64,000 nt of DNA, taken from NCBI GenBank assembly GCA_025617745.1, contig CM046859.1, positions 30,276,744 through 30,340,743 on the forward strand. The letters are read 5' to 3'. Origin of the DNA: Heliocidaris erythrogramma. Lineage: Eukaryota > Echinodermata > Echinoidea > Camarodonta > Echinometridae. Positions within the stretch are counted from its first letter, which is position 1, and every line of letters starts with the position of its first letter. Shown here in pieces: positions 10,201 to 25,200 of this stretch. The notes under the pieces were generated by a model that was not told the DNA's origin, did no database searches, and was given only the letters and a program-made list of their open reading frames with translations. The position numbers and the translations under genes are program-made.

Positions 10201-13200
10201 AAGGGTATAAATAAAGATATTCCAACACCCGGTATCGTCTCCTACTCATTTACATGGGGGCTGCCATTTTCTTGCTGATTTGGATTTGTACATGAACCAT
10301 TGAGAAATGTTCCGGTCAGGAAGATATTTTGAATCCAAGACCTAAATTGATTTTCTTCATTACCTAAAATCCCATATGTGACGAAAAATATAAAGTGGGT
10401 GTTTACATGATTTATAAAAATTAAATCTTTATAATGATACTTTTAAATTGTCTGGTTTTGCTTAACAAAAATCTATTTTCTTGGGTTTGCCAAACAGAGC
10501 AGAACATAATATATGCAGCATGCATTCTGACTTTTGAAGTCCCATTATCCGAAAGCAGGTGAATGCATAGTTTGCCGCTATAGATGCTCAGGGAAGAAGC
10601 ATCCATAAAATTTGAATTAATTTGCTCCGTCCATTGCGTCACAGTATCTAGAAAATAGATTTATATTAAGCGAATATCGATTTTCAACAGAAATATATAA
10701 GGAAATCTTCAGTTTAAAAATAAATTGACATATCTATTCTATATTTTTAATCTCAAATGGGTTTTTAATTTTGAAAAAGGCAATTGGGCATTTGGATTAA
10801 GAAAATCTTCTTGTACACATAAAAAAATGGCAGCCCCCATGTATTGCTAGCAGACGATACATATTGCTAGCAGATGATAAATTTTGCTCAGAAAATCTTG
10901 ATTCGTATCGATCTCGTATATTTTGACGCGAAGCCATATAGTCTAACAAGTAGGAATAAATAACACCTTTGATCACTATCGTCTTTATTGTTTGAGGTTA
11001 ATTCTCCTTTAAACCATGTTCACTTCTCTAGAGGCAGTTTGTTCAGTTCTTGGTGGAAAATTGCTACATGTAGCAGCCGTGCCATGTGGCATGCTATCCA
11101 TCAGGGGTTGCATTTTTTTCTCTTCAAATTAGCTCATTCATGTAGCTAGAATCTTTTCTTTTTCGATAACTTCAAATTTCTATTGTCTTCAATTTTTATG
11201 TCACTTGAAATGTTTTCAGTAGAATCATGAGCAAGCCATATTGCTCAAACCAAGACAAGTAACACTTGAGATTCATCCTCTCAGACATTTATTGTCTATT
11301 ATGTGGTCAGATACCCTTTCTCATCTAGGAAAACAGGGGGGGGGTAAATTCTGGGGAAATTTGTCCGGGGCAGTTTGTCCTTGCCGTAGTTGTCCTAGGG
11401 GTAATTGTCGCAAAGCTAATTGTAATGGGGAGTAGTAGTCCATTAATAATGAAGTAGCTGTTAATAATCATTTTCCTAGTCCCATAGACAATGGACTTAG
11501 TACCTGTATGCCTCCAAATGCAGCTGGTCTAATAATTTTTCCCAGGGCTGTATGAGTGTGCTGTGTCTGTTAATAGTAGGGTAGGTGTAGGGTGTACCTT
11601 TAATGAAAAATATTGTTATTATTGTTATCTGTGAGGTCTGACTACAGCCCTTTTAGATAAAATCATTGCATAATGTTTGTCATTTGACCTTGATTGTTGA
11701 TTCCTGCTTGTATGTATTATGTAATTATAAATGCCTATAGCACTACTTATCAATGTTATCAATGTTATCAAGTTATCAATGTTATCTTTGAATCCATCTT
11801 ATGATCTTCATAATTTTGTTCTTCCCGCTAGCGAAAGATGCATTCTACCGCGCACCTGACAGGCTCCGCCTCCCCCTCATCTTCTACTACGCCCACACAG
11901 CCGTCGTGTACATCAACAAGCTCATGTTGGCAGGGCTTATTGAGGTATGATATCAGTGGCAGATCCAGGAATCTCTGTCCAGGAAAGGGGGGGGGGGGGA
12001 GGGGGCACATGTCTAAAAAATTTATGACTCGTAAGCAAAACAAACCCAAGAAAAGACAAAAGCACAATTTTGAAATGTATTTTTCTGTTTTGAGGTAAAA
12101 TATGCCATGTTAGGCTTTTCCAGGGAGGGAGGGGGAGGTGGGGGTGGGGGGAGGGGGGGGGGGGTTCATGCCCCCTGGATCCCCTAATGAATACAGCTTG
12201 CTTTGTTAGCCTACTCGTTATAACAGATAAGTGCTAGTGTATTTACAGAGGCTGTAGTCTATATAAAACCCTTGAATCTTTGCGTGCAGTGCAAGAGTAG
12301 GAGTACAATAGGACAGGCAACTTTCATCGTTTGAATACACACAAGCAAGCCTTTTAGCAAGTCTCACAAGTGTAATTATAGAAACCATTGCTCAAGAAAT
12401 AAATTTGCATGCTGGTCTTATTCCTTTTCAGTAATGATTGTCTAAACCCATTGCATATGGGAACCAGGTGGTTCCTGTTTTAAGTCTGTGGGAATGACAG
12501 AATTCAATAGTCAAGAGGTTAATTTTTTTGGAAATGATAATTTTTAGGCATTGTATACTTCACATCCACAGATAATGGGCTTTCACTTGGTGCTTTGTGC
12601 TTTTGAATTAATTTACAATTGACATGTTAATATAGAAAAATATATTGCACATCAATCGATTTTACTCATAGCAATATGATGATGGCTTAAAAATTTTGCA
12701 AACATTTCTTTCAGAAACTCGTTTCCAATCGATAACAAAAATGGAATATTAATCAAAGATCTAACATTAGATGAGTCAATATTATATCAAGATGATATGA
12801 AATATTAAGATGATGTTCATACATATGCATGACATTATTTATATATTTTTGAATTTTTGAATATTTGGGAGTGTATAAAACTAATGTATATTGTAGTTGT
12901 GATCATGTATGACTGGGCTTTCTTGGTGCTTGAGTCATCCATTATCATGCATCTTAATTTGTGTGTGTGTCATCCCTGCAAAGATTCACTTTTGAGGGGG
13001 TTGTTGCTATTTACGATGTATATCTAGAGGAGACGTCAATGTGGTTGTGGCTCTCTCAACAGGTTGATTGATATCGTAAAAAGGTTTCTAAGTAATTATT
13101 CAAAATGGTTCCCTGCAGGAAAGCAGGAATGCAAACGTGCGTATCGTCCCATCTCATTTACTCCATGCTGGCTCATGCTTGTTGCCTAGCAACCATGTCC

Positions 13201-16200
13201 ATTGCATTTTTAAAACGCTTAGTTATGGTGATTTTGATGTAAATGTGATTTTGTAATGCTACATCACTTCCCTTCGAAGCTTTTTTTCATTTGCAATGTG
13301 CTGAGTCACTCTACATTGTACATGTAGTTGCCTGGCAACGTCAGCTTTTACTTGTTTTTTGTGGTTGATTTTTGTATTATAAACACAACTTCCAATCCTA
13401 TTTATTCTCATTTTCTAAGAGTGCTGGGTCGTGCTAGGTGCCTATAGCAAAGCTATCCAATTAATTTTTTTTAGAATGTTTATTTTTACTGATTGAATAA
13501 TTGTTTCTTAAATATTTGCTGTCATGCATTGCCTAACAACATTGTTGTCTGTACATGTATGTCCGATTGTAGTCAGCATTGATACCTGTTTAATACACCA
13601 ATTTTCCTAAACACTGTTTAAGATTTAAATGAGGGAAGATAGATAATATTTGAAGCTCTTTCATTTTCATTTCATACATTCCAGATTTACATGTAGGATG
13701 ATTTCAAATTTGTTGTATACCCAGACGTTGTAATTCTGGACTGGTTCTTTTTAAACAGTAAATCGAACAAGTTTTCATGCAAATTTTCACAAATCTTTTA
13801 CAGGTTGAAAATCATGTGAAGTGCAGATATTCACTGGTTTTAGTGTTACTTGATACATGTTTTTCATAAAATCTGACGGCAAAATTGACAGGCTAACTTT
13901 TGTTAAGTGTCTGGAAATGCAACCGCCCATCTTATGAAGCTGGCCAATATTACATGGGCGTCGCCAGGGGGGGGGGGTGCGAATGCACCCCCTTCCAGAC
14001 CAACAAATTTTTTTTTTTTTTTGCTCGTCAGGGAATTATGGAGGGAAGCTGGACCCCCATAACCCTCCCACTGAGCGAATTGTGAAGGTCTGGCGAAAAT
14101 TTTTTTTTGTCGCCACCACCACTGAGCGACTTTTCAAGAAGCTTTTCAAGACCAAAAAAATACGGGTCTACCTTTTGACAAACCTTCATTTGTGTGCCCC
14201 CCTCTTATACTCAATCCTGGATCCGCCCCTGTAGACCCTAAGTGGAGTTGGTAAGTTTTGTCTTTTTATACCCCCGCCAAACGAAGTTTGAAGGGGGTAT
14301 ACTGGAATCAGTCGATGGTCGGGCGGGCGGTCGGGCGGTCGGTCGGTCCGTTGCAAATCTTGCGGATCGAACTACTTAGTTTTTGACCGAAATTCATGAA
14401 ATTTGGTACACACATTGGTCGTGATGGGAAGATGTGCAAGACATATTTTTCGGATGAGTCGGAATCTGCGTTGCCATGGTAACGGCATATTTATGGCAGA
14501 AAATCAAGGAAACACATTGCGGATCAAACTACTTCCTCAGTTTTTGACCGAAAGTCATGAAATTTGGTACACACATTGGTCTTGGTGGGAAGATGTGCAA
14601 GACATATTTTTCGGATGAGTCGGAATCTGCGTTGCCATGGTAACGGCATATTTATGGCAGAAAATCAAGGAAACGCCTTGCGGATCGAACTACTTCCTCA
14701 GTTTTTGACCGAAAGTCATGAAATTTGGTACACACATTGGTCTTACTGGGAAGATGTGTACAACATATTTGTTTGATGTGTCGGAAGCTGCGTTGCCATG
14801 GAAACGGCATATCTATGGCAGTAAATCGGGGAAAAATCTTGCGGATCGAACTACTTCCTCAGTTTTCGACCAAAAGTCAAGAAAGGCTGTTCTCACGGGG
14901 CGGGGGTATTAATCATCATCTTCAGTGATATTTCTAGTTTTTTCCAAAAGGCACCCCCCCCTTGAAAAAAGCTGGTGACGGCACTGTATCAGCTAGTCGG
15001 GTGATATCGGGTCAATATAAAGCAGACTATGTGATCCACGTTATTATTTAATGAGTTGATTTCAGACCATTAATCCTAAAAAGGGCCCCAGTAGTCTGTA
15101 AGCACATACTGTAATTTGACACTTCTGCAGAATACATGTAAAGGGATGCGTTTCAGTATGGGGCTGAGGGGTGAAATTCTTCCCGACATTTTCTCTCCCA
15201 AGGAATATGCTTTTGGGAATCCCGCAGGCCCTGTCAAAGCTTTCAAAATTTCCCTTTTCTGATCCTGAGCCTCTCAATGTTCCCCCCCATTTTGGGGAAA
15301 ATTTCCAGGTTATTGACCTGATGGCCCTTATGATTCTCCAAAATGGGAACCACTTGTGAAATACATATTATAGTCAAGGAATATCACAGAACAGTTCTGT
15401 GATAACTCCTTGATCTATGTGGTCAAGCTTCAAGGAGCTTCACACTGGACTTATTGATGTCTGGGGTTAAGGAATCTAGGCTTAAGTGCAGACACTGTGA
15501 TATGTGCATTATAGTTCTGGCAAACTACATAGATTCATGGGATGGTGTCAAGTCGAGGACCAATGAACTAGGAATCATGGGATTATGCAAACTGTTAACT
15601 ATACACATACTACACTAAAAAATAAAACGCGGTTGGATTTTCTAGGCAATATCTTAATCGAGTTTGTTCAGTACAGTCAGCTGGTCCCTTATACTTGTAC
15701 TAGGAATTAGTGATGGAAATCCATTGAAGTCCCGAGGTGTGGAAATGTAATCAGTAGCCAGAAGGCTGGATGTTGCTTCATGTAGACCTACATACTGTAG
15801 TCTATACATAGTCACTCTAGCTACATGTGGGAAATGGGATTTCGTGGAAGAGAACAGAATTTGCTAAGCTACATATACATATAGATTTCTGGCTGCCGCA
15901 GTTTGCTCCCCCGTAATTTATTTTGGAAAAAGTGCCAAAATGTATGATTTAGTGCCTAATAATGCTAAAACTTGTACCTATTCCAAGTCATGTGTGCATG
16001 TGAAACAGTTTGAGAACAGTATTACTTACAAATATTATTATTGATATTCTATTTTGATTAAATATACTATTGCCCTAGTCGGCTTTAAAAGTTAGTTGAA
16101 TTGTGCAGAAAACCAAATAACTAAATGAACTTTAGATATTAACATGGGTACATGTGTTAACATAAGTACATCGCTCTACGGTATTTGTTCTCCTGGAGGA

Positions 16201-19200
16201 AAAATATTCCATCGGCATTTAATATTTCATCGGCATTTAATATTTAATTTGCAAAATATATATATTGTTGCTGGGTCAATCCATGTCAAATCAACCAATT
16301 TTTTGACAATTTGTCACCCGAACCCCCTTCAATTTTTTTTAAACTCGCACCAAATCTTCCTCGGAATGTGTGACGGAAAACCCCAAAATATTTTGCCCCA
16401 AGGTCAAGTGGTTGCTAAGATACAGCCTCGCATAGCAACCAATGCGCGTTCCAAGAAATGAGTTTTATGAAAATGGTGTTTTTTTAATTGACCATTGAAG
16501 CCAGAATTTTTATCCAGTACAGCTCATTATCTGTAAATTGGAAGAACTTTATGCTCTTTAAAAGAAAAATCAATTGGGACGCAAAACTGACCTTTCGTTT
16601 TTGCGTACGAGGTCACCGAACATGGTGTCGAATTTAATTTTTTAAATTTTGGATGTATGTTTAGAGCCTCATATCTCTAATACTGTATGAGATCAGGAAC
16701 TAGAATTTTGTACAGTTACAGACTTTGACTTGGGCAATAAGCAAAAAAAAAAAAAAAAATCAGCGGAATTGGACGAGCCTTTTTTGTGAAGGGCGCCCTC
16801 AAATTTGGAAAAAATGAAAAATGTTCCAAGTTCAAGGTCACAGATGACCCTTCGTCCCATCTAGGAATACTGTCTGTATTAATAGACATTTACCAATATT
16901 ATCGGGGGTTACCAAAGAAATTTTGGTACCGAAAGGTTTAACGGCTAATTTTCACCACCGAAAGTGGTCGTAAACGATGAAAATGGGATTCGGGGGACGT
17001 TTCACATGATGACAGTTTCAAAATGGAGAGCCCCAGCCCTCTCATATTTGCTGTAGTAATAGTCTGTAATACATATTTTAATAAAATATACCACAAGACC
17101 GCCTATTTGCATGATTTTGGCCTCGAAATTTGATCCAAAATGTGATAAAAACAGTTGTCTTGCCATTTCCCGTGTGTCTTTGTGTGTGAACGAGAATTTT
17201 AGAAGGCATTTAATTAAGCAATATTTCAAGAACTATGACAAATTACAATGTACCATATTCAAATTATATAGTATTCTATGCTTTTCTTTCAGATTTGGTA
17301 TGTTTCTTTGATCACTTGCTCTCAAGGAACAGTGACTTTGAACTTTTGACCTTCAAAATCACGATAACACCTAATTTTGCCTAAATGCCGACGTTTGAAG
17401 GCATGATTACTCCTGGATTTTTCGAAGTATGTTTTCCTCTTTTTCCTTTAGGCGGTGAAACTCTAAAGCAGAGTACTGTATGTTGTGAAATGTGAACTCT
17501 TGTGCTAACCCTATGCCTAGGAATGAGAGAATTCAATAGTCAATGGGTTAAAGGTATTAAAGTCCACCGCACACCTTACGATCGGTCTGCGATCCGATTT
17601 CAGAAGAAAATGTAATGATCATTTGACAAATCATTTAAAAACAAAAAAATATTTTTGATAGAGTGCTTGAATACAGATAGTAAAATCGATAATACGGCCT
17701 TTGCCTAGTTTTCTAGTCGGTGGAATGGCCAAATCGGCTCCGAGTCGTAGTGACGTGACAAAAATCGTACGACTGCCTACGATTTGAAACTAAATTTGCC
17801 CTTATTCCCTGTAGAAAGCTGACAGCTCACCAAAACCCTATGTTAAGTATTCATATTACTTTTCAGAACCTGAATAGGGTAGATTTTATTTGTTACAATG
17901 CCAGTATTCAATGCCATAACGATTTATTCCACAAAATCGGATCAGACCATTAGGTATGCGGTGGCCTTTAGGCACACCAACCAACGGATGTTCTTTCTTC
18001 ATATTGTTCAGTCAAGGCACCTGGATATACATTGTAATGAATCGTTATGCAGTACATTGTATACTCTATCATGCTTGAGAAACACAATGTGTTGCTTCCG
18101 CATGAATCATATTTTAAGCATGACTTTTGCAGTCCACCAACCTTATCATCAACCAACTGTGAAATTGGTATTTCTCAGAGCATAATCAGAAAGCAGAAAC
18201 GTTACTTATTTTGAAGATTGTTTTTTACAACATTATTTTTTATTATGAAAGACAGTTTCAGTGGTATCTTGTAACTGGATATATGCTGGTGATAAAAGAC
18301 ACTTTTTTATTGCCTATGAACTTCGGAATCCTGTTGTTACACATGATGCATTTTTATGATGCTGAATGCAATCCTATAAATGTTTTACAGGTATATTTTC
18401 TGTGTCACACACTCAAAAATGTTTTTGTGAGATCTTTTAAGATCTGTGAGATATTATCACGTACAGTTTTAAAGGTTTTGTGTCTTTTTCCAGAATCTTT
18501 GAGATTTTCAGGACTAATTCCATATATGCAATACCGTATAAGTTAAACCCATTCAATTTCCACTTTTTTAGACATCTTGGCCCTGTCTAATAAAAAGTAG
18601 CGATTGATTCGAGTCGATTGCGACTTGTTATCAGTCTCAACTCTGTACTAAAGAGATAGGAGTTTGTAAGTTGCGATTTAAAGAGGACTTGCGATCAATT
18701 TGGATCTCTCACAACTCTTTATAAGACTGGGCCGTGATGTGCCCCGCTAATCGTTTAAGCCGGATGTCTGAATGGTTTATTGATTGCACTTCTGCTGAAA
18801 TATGCTGTTCAAGCAAAATAAATACAATGGAGCCGAGTGGCATTACACTTTACAGGCGCGGATCCAGAGGGGGGACGCAAAGGGCGTGAGCCCCCCCCCC
18901 CTGTTTTGTGTGACAAAGTATGCCCCCGGACCCCCTAGATGGCTGTTTGGCTTCGTCAAACGGAGGGTTCCTCAGTGTGCGCCCCCCCCCCCCCCCTTTC
19001 TGAAAATCCTGTATCCGCCCCTGCTTCAATACTTTCAGGTTCTGCAAATAATGCTTGAGGAAATTATACCAAAATAAGTGGTTCTCACCAGATGATATCA
19101 TAACCTATTTAAAAGTAGACATTGATTTAACCCTTTCCATGCCATAGTTAATTCAAACCACCTAAAATGCTGATGTAGTATCTAATATTTTAGACAAAGA

Positions 19201-22200
19201 CAAGCTTCAAAATTGGGTCTTGAAATGTAAAATTCGATAACAAAGAAATGTTTATGAAGATGGACAATGCAAAAAAAAAAATTCTATTTGTAATGAATTA
19301 ATTTTTTATATATTTATTTTGTTTATTTATTGATTAATTTTCTTATTTATTTATTTTGTTTATCAATCTATTTTTATTCAATTGAACTTTTGTAAAATTT
19401 CTGTTCATGAAATGAATAGTACATACTGCTTGGAAATGAAATGCTGTTCAAGCAAAATAAATACAATGGAGCCGAGTGGCATTACACTTTACAGGCGCGG
19501 ATCCAGAGGGGGGACGCAAAGGGCGTGAGCCCCCCCTGTTTTGTCTGACAAAGTATGCCCCCGGACCCCCTAGATGGCTGTTTGGCTTCGTCAAACGGAG
19601 GGTTCCTCAGTGTGCGCCCCCCCCTTTCTGAAAATCCTGTATCCGCCCCTGCTTTAATACTTTCAGGTTCTGCAAATAATGCTTGAGGAAATTATACCAA
19701 AATAAGTGGTTCTCACCAGATGATATCATAACCTATTTAAAAGTAGACATTGATTTAACCCTTTCCATGCCATAGTTAATTCAAACCACCTAAAATGCTG
19801 ATGTAGTATCTAATATTTTAGACAAAGACAAGCTTCAAAATTGGGTCTTGAAATGTAAAATTCGATAACAAAGAAATGTTTATGAAGATGGACAATGCAA
19901 AAAAAAAAATTCTATTTGTAATGAATTAATTTTTTATATATTTATTTTGTTTATTTATTGATTAATTTTCTTATTTATTTATTTTGTTTATCAATCTATT
20001 TTTATTCAATTGAACTTTTGTAAAATTTCTGTTCATGAAATGAATAGTACATACTGCTTGGAAATGAAATAAATAAAAAAAGAAAAAGCGATAAGCATTG
20101 ACCAGAAATAATTTTTATTGGGCAGATTTATGTCATAGTCCATACTTGTAAAGTTAGCCTACGGGTTTTCTGATTGGTAATTGTTTTTTGTTTTTCCACT
20201 TTGTTTCTTCCATTGCAGGAGAGAGTGAACTTTGAATATGAGACGATGTTTGAGACTGGGGTGGATGAGATGTCATGGGATGACACTGTAAGTATACAAT
20301 TTGATTGGAAAATCCTCATTAGGAATTTTGTTTTTATACCCCCGCCAAACGAAGTTTGAAGGGGGTATATAGGAATCAGTCGATGGGCGGTCGGGCGGTC
20401 GGTCGGTCCGTTGCAAATCTTGCGGATCGAACTACTTCCTCAGTTTTTGACCGAAAGTCATGAAATTTGGTACACACATTGGTCTTGATGGGAAGATGTG
20501 CAAGACATATTTTTCGGATGAGTCGGAATCTGCGTTGCCATGGTAACGGCATATTTATGGCAGAAAATCAAGGAAAACAGCTTGCGGATCGAACTACTTC
20601 CTCAGTTTTTGACCGAAAGTCAAGAAAGGCTGTTGTCACGGGGCGGGGGTATTAATCATCATCTTCAGTGATATTTCTAGTTCCTTCAGATTTCATCCTT
20701 CTTGGCCCATATCACAGACCTGGGGCCTGTTTCATAAAACTTGTTATCAGTAGCAAGTTACAATGATTTTATAAGCTACTGAAATCCTTGAATCTGATTG
20801 GCTGAGAGAGAATTTGTCATAGAAATGGGGCAGTTGCTATTGATAGAAAGTTTTATGAAACGTGGTACTGTATTGACTTACGTTGTGATTGAACCAAATC
20901 GATCACAAATCAACTTGATATAGAAGCTGTACCTGATAGCATTTGTATGTGCGGCGGCCATCTTTGAAAAATATCAAATATCAAATAATATGGTACCCCC
21001 TCCTCGAAACTAGGAATCAATTTTACTTGGCCTTATATACATAGAAATGTAAGGTGAAGTTACGAACTGAATACATGATTAACATTAGATGTTTAATAAG
21101 AGCATCATTGCTCAGATGAGGTTTATGGGCGTTCATGTAATTATGTAGTTTCCCAGACTGGTCTGTTGTAATAATAATAATAATAATAATAATACATTGC
21201 TATTTCTAAAGCGCCATTATCCATTTTAGTTAAATGCTCAAGGTGCTTCAGAGCAATGAATTGAAAAGAAGTTGACGAGACAAAAAGTGAGATGTCTGTG
21301 TTCAATAAGCACCATTGAATAAATATGTCTTTAGGTTGCCCTTGAAGGAGCTCAAGGAATTTGATTTTTTTTTGTAGGTTAAGTACGACACATGCTCTGG
21401 TTAGTATTGCTCTGTGGTCAGTATCCAACCCTCTGGACTATACACTATACATGCATGTACAACTATCCTAAAATCTAATTTCAACATTAACCCTAAACCA
21501 TGTATCTATGACAAAATAAAGCCTGAGGCAATCGTTGCCGGAGCTGATGTTGGATCACACTTTTGTAGGTTCACGAGACACCACCTTGATGGCTGAAATA
21601 TGTTTTTTTTTTTTAGTATGAACAGGGCTTATGTTTAGAGTTGGAATCACAGGCTGAGGAAGTTGTTGCCTTTTTATTGATCAAATCTCTCAGCAGCATC
21701 CTGAATTGAATTATTTCCTAGAGCCAGATTAGGTTCTACATTTCAGGAAATGATTGTCTTTGGATAATTATTTACACATGTGCATTAAGACGGATTAAAA
21801 ACTGTTTATTTGAGTTCCATTATACATTATGCATTTTTATGAAATAAGAGAATACAAGGAACAACTGGAAACAAAAGATTAAGTAATCTCCTTATCATCA
21901 TGGATCTGAATTTATATTAACTTTTGAATAACTATTCCCCCCCAAACTTCAAACATACAACACTCTTTACAAGAGCTCAGATTTGTTTGCCTATTGCTAT
22001 GAACTCACAATCATAGAAATATTAAGGATTGCTTTTTCAGTGCTTTCTGAATAGTATTTTATTTTAAAATAACATTGAAAAAAAAGTCCAAAAGGTTTCA
22101 GGAGCAAGGTGATATGGATGGTGACAATCCTGGGATTTCTTTAAAATCTTAACACTTATTAACATGTATCTGTAACACTGTAGAAATTGAATTTCTATTG

Positions 22201-25200
22201 AAAAATCAACCTTTTTTTTTCCCTTTGACTAGTATTCTTGTTTTTGGTTTTATCATTTTTCTTGAAACCATTACAGATCTTTTGTATTATAACAAACAAT
22301 TCACCCGATTTAATGACCATGTTAACATTCTAATTACAATGTAGGCCTTGTCGGCAAATACTTAAATACAAGTACATGACACATACTTGTATTTATGTGT
22401 TTGAATGAAACCAAAAGATAATTAACTGTATATTTAGGCCTGCTGTAGTATAGAAACCCTCTTTTACACTTATACATGTACAAGCTTATTTGAAGATCTA
22501 AGCTAGTACTCCACAATATCTGTAACTGTATAGGCTTCAATAGGTTTTGTGTGTATTCGTGGGTATTGGTCCAGTCTCGATCATTCATCAGACAGGAAAT
22601 TGAATATTAAAAATTTCACTATCATCTTGGAAACCTCACTATTATCTTGGAAACCTCAAGTTTGTAGTATAGTAAGAGTTGAAGAGTCTCTGAATCAGGT
22701 AATCTAACATATTTAAGTAAATTAAATCTTGCTCAGAGCAAATTTATTGTGACTATTTTTACACTACAGCAGTGAATTTGCGACACAGTCTCACATACAT
22801 GTAGGTTTGGTCCCAAGAGTGCCTCTTTTCAGGCCATTTCAGAGATGAACTGTTTAAAATAACTCAGCCGCAAAATAAAGCGAGAAAGTTTTGTATGCTT
22901 CATGTTTCTGTATCTAATTACAATGCACAAGTCATGCTTTTAGGGATCATGGTTCATGCAGCTAGCCAGTTTAAGTGAATATATTTTAATTCCACAACAA
23001 TACCACTTGCCACTCCTTCACATGACTGTTCAGTCTCGGAAAAATGTTTTCTTGAAGAGGTTTATTACTGTACCATTCCTGTACAAGGAAGGAAATCAAC
23101 AAATATGACAATATTCTCCTTTTATCAGCCCTTATTGGTGCCTTGATGAAAGTGAAAGTAAATTTCTGTTGTGCTTTATCCCGTTGAACCCCTTTGAAGT
23201 CTTGAGTCATCTAGTTTCAAGTGCATGTACTCACATGAGTAGTGAGGTACTCAAACATATTTGGTGTCCATATCACTTACAATCATTAGAGTTGGAAGAT
23301 GCTTGGTTATGTCAATTTTATCACATTAACTGGGGCAAAAGTTTTAAAATTATGAAGAAAAGCACCCCCCCCCCAAAAAAAAAAAAAACAAGTTCTAATA
23401 CCTTGAAAGTCATTTGTCCCCCTTCACCAACCTTCAAAAGAAAAAAGAAAGAAATTAAAATACCCGTACTGTTTTAAGTGTCTTTGAAGCTTTAATTAAA
23501 AATGAACATGTAAATGGAAACTAAAAGGAATAATTATTCACAATTGACTCTATATTTGGAAGACTACTTTGGGCTTCATGTTTGCATGAGCCATGCATTC
23601 AGTGATTTCATTTATTTATATCCACTCATGAGTATATATGGAAAACACTAAAGCAAAAACTGAGGTCCACATTTATTAATAGCAGGATTGCCATCCTAGC
23701 AATTTCATGACTTGAGTGAATTAATGATACACATGCTTCAATGAAGCTGGCCCATATCATTTTGTCTGTACAAGCACATAGAAATTGGATTCTCAGAAAT
23801 ATACTCAAGGCTGACTACCAACAGTCTTTGGTATTTTCAGGTGGTGTTGGTCACCGGTGGATCTTTTCAAGCTTTCCATGCAGAGCTATATTTCTAAGCA
23901 CTCCCATGCATTTTCTTCATTGGGCAGTTGTGAAAATATAAAATAATTATCCAAAATTTCTTTAAAAATTCAAAAGCTCCCATGAATTACAGGTAACTTT
24001 TCATGATTGCATAGAGTGAAAACCACTCATGACATGTCCTATGAAGATCAGCAAAACTCTTTGCTAGGCAAGCAATTTTTAATTCACAGCCCATCAGTCT
24101 GGAATGTTAATAGTCAAGTGTGCAAACTTTTTATCACTTAAAGAGGGTTGAGCACTGCTAAAGGTAGACAATATTTTGTGAGCTTTTCCATTCTTTTTCT
24201 ACCATTGTAAAAGAGTATCATATTTAATAGAAATGTCCCCTGAAAACGATTGCTTTTCAAATGTCCTGATAGTTGAAATAAAAAGCTTAAATGTTTGAAC
24301 AAAAATGTTCATACCACATATGTGTGTAGTTTCTGTGTGCAATGTCATTCTGTGTATGCGATTTCAGCAGGATTTAATCACCTTCTCATCATTTATTATT
24401 TGTATAGACTACACGATCTTCCTTTCTGAGTAGTTTCTTTCACATTGCAATGACATGCAGAACTCAACTTTATCTTTACCTGTCATTCTCTTGTTATACC
24501 AGCATTGTCAAACCAAGGAGTTATCTGTGATATTAACTCCTTGGTCAAACAAAATGTTTAATTTGGAGGCCTGCATGTACTGTAGATTATTATTTGTATG
24601 GTGAGATTTAGATTGCTGGACCCATTTTGTTGACAGATTGACAAGATTATCTTGATTTCTGATAAGGTAATGGAACAGCATGTAGTTGGAAGTAAAGTGG
24701 CAAAAATTAAATTTGCTAATTGTTAATCATGCAGTGTAATTGTTTGGAATCTTGGGCCAGTGTAATTAAAACCAAGCAAAATTGCTTCCTAGTTTCTTAT
24801 CCCAGCCCACATCCTGTTGAGAACCCAGCTCCTTTCTCATGTTATTATTTGACATTTGTTAATTTTTCCTTCGTAGAACAATGGCTCTTCGTTAGTTTCA
24901 AGTATCATGTTACGTACATACTAATAAATGCCTTGAAAAACGTTCTGGTAGTGAATGCATGATGCAGGTGCCCACTTAACAAATAGCACAATTATCAATT
25001 AACATGGAATCTCCACCTCAACTTTGGAAAAATACATGTGAAAAAAGCTTTTTTGATTTGATTTTACTTTGCCTAATAAAAATTGCTAAAGAAAGGGTAT
25101 AAAAGGCACCAACCCACATGCAATATGTCTGAAATTATATTTCTATTTCCTATGCCTATCATTCAGGGTTAATGGCATGTAAGACTTCTCAATTTTGTTT

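Noticed and set aside
14359-14885. CRISPR-like regular repeats
   Set aside because: Units are about 160 bp without spacers, inside a mobile element in a eukaryotic intron.
14403-14928. Overlapping frames of similar sequence in tandem
   Set aside because: They come from about 160-bp non-coding tandem units. The 161-bp period changes frame in each unit, so no repeat protein is encoded.
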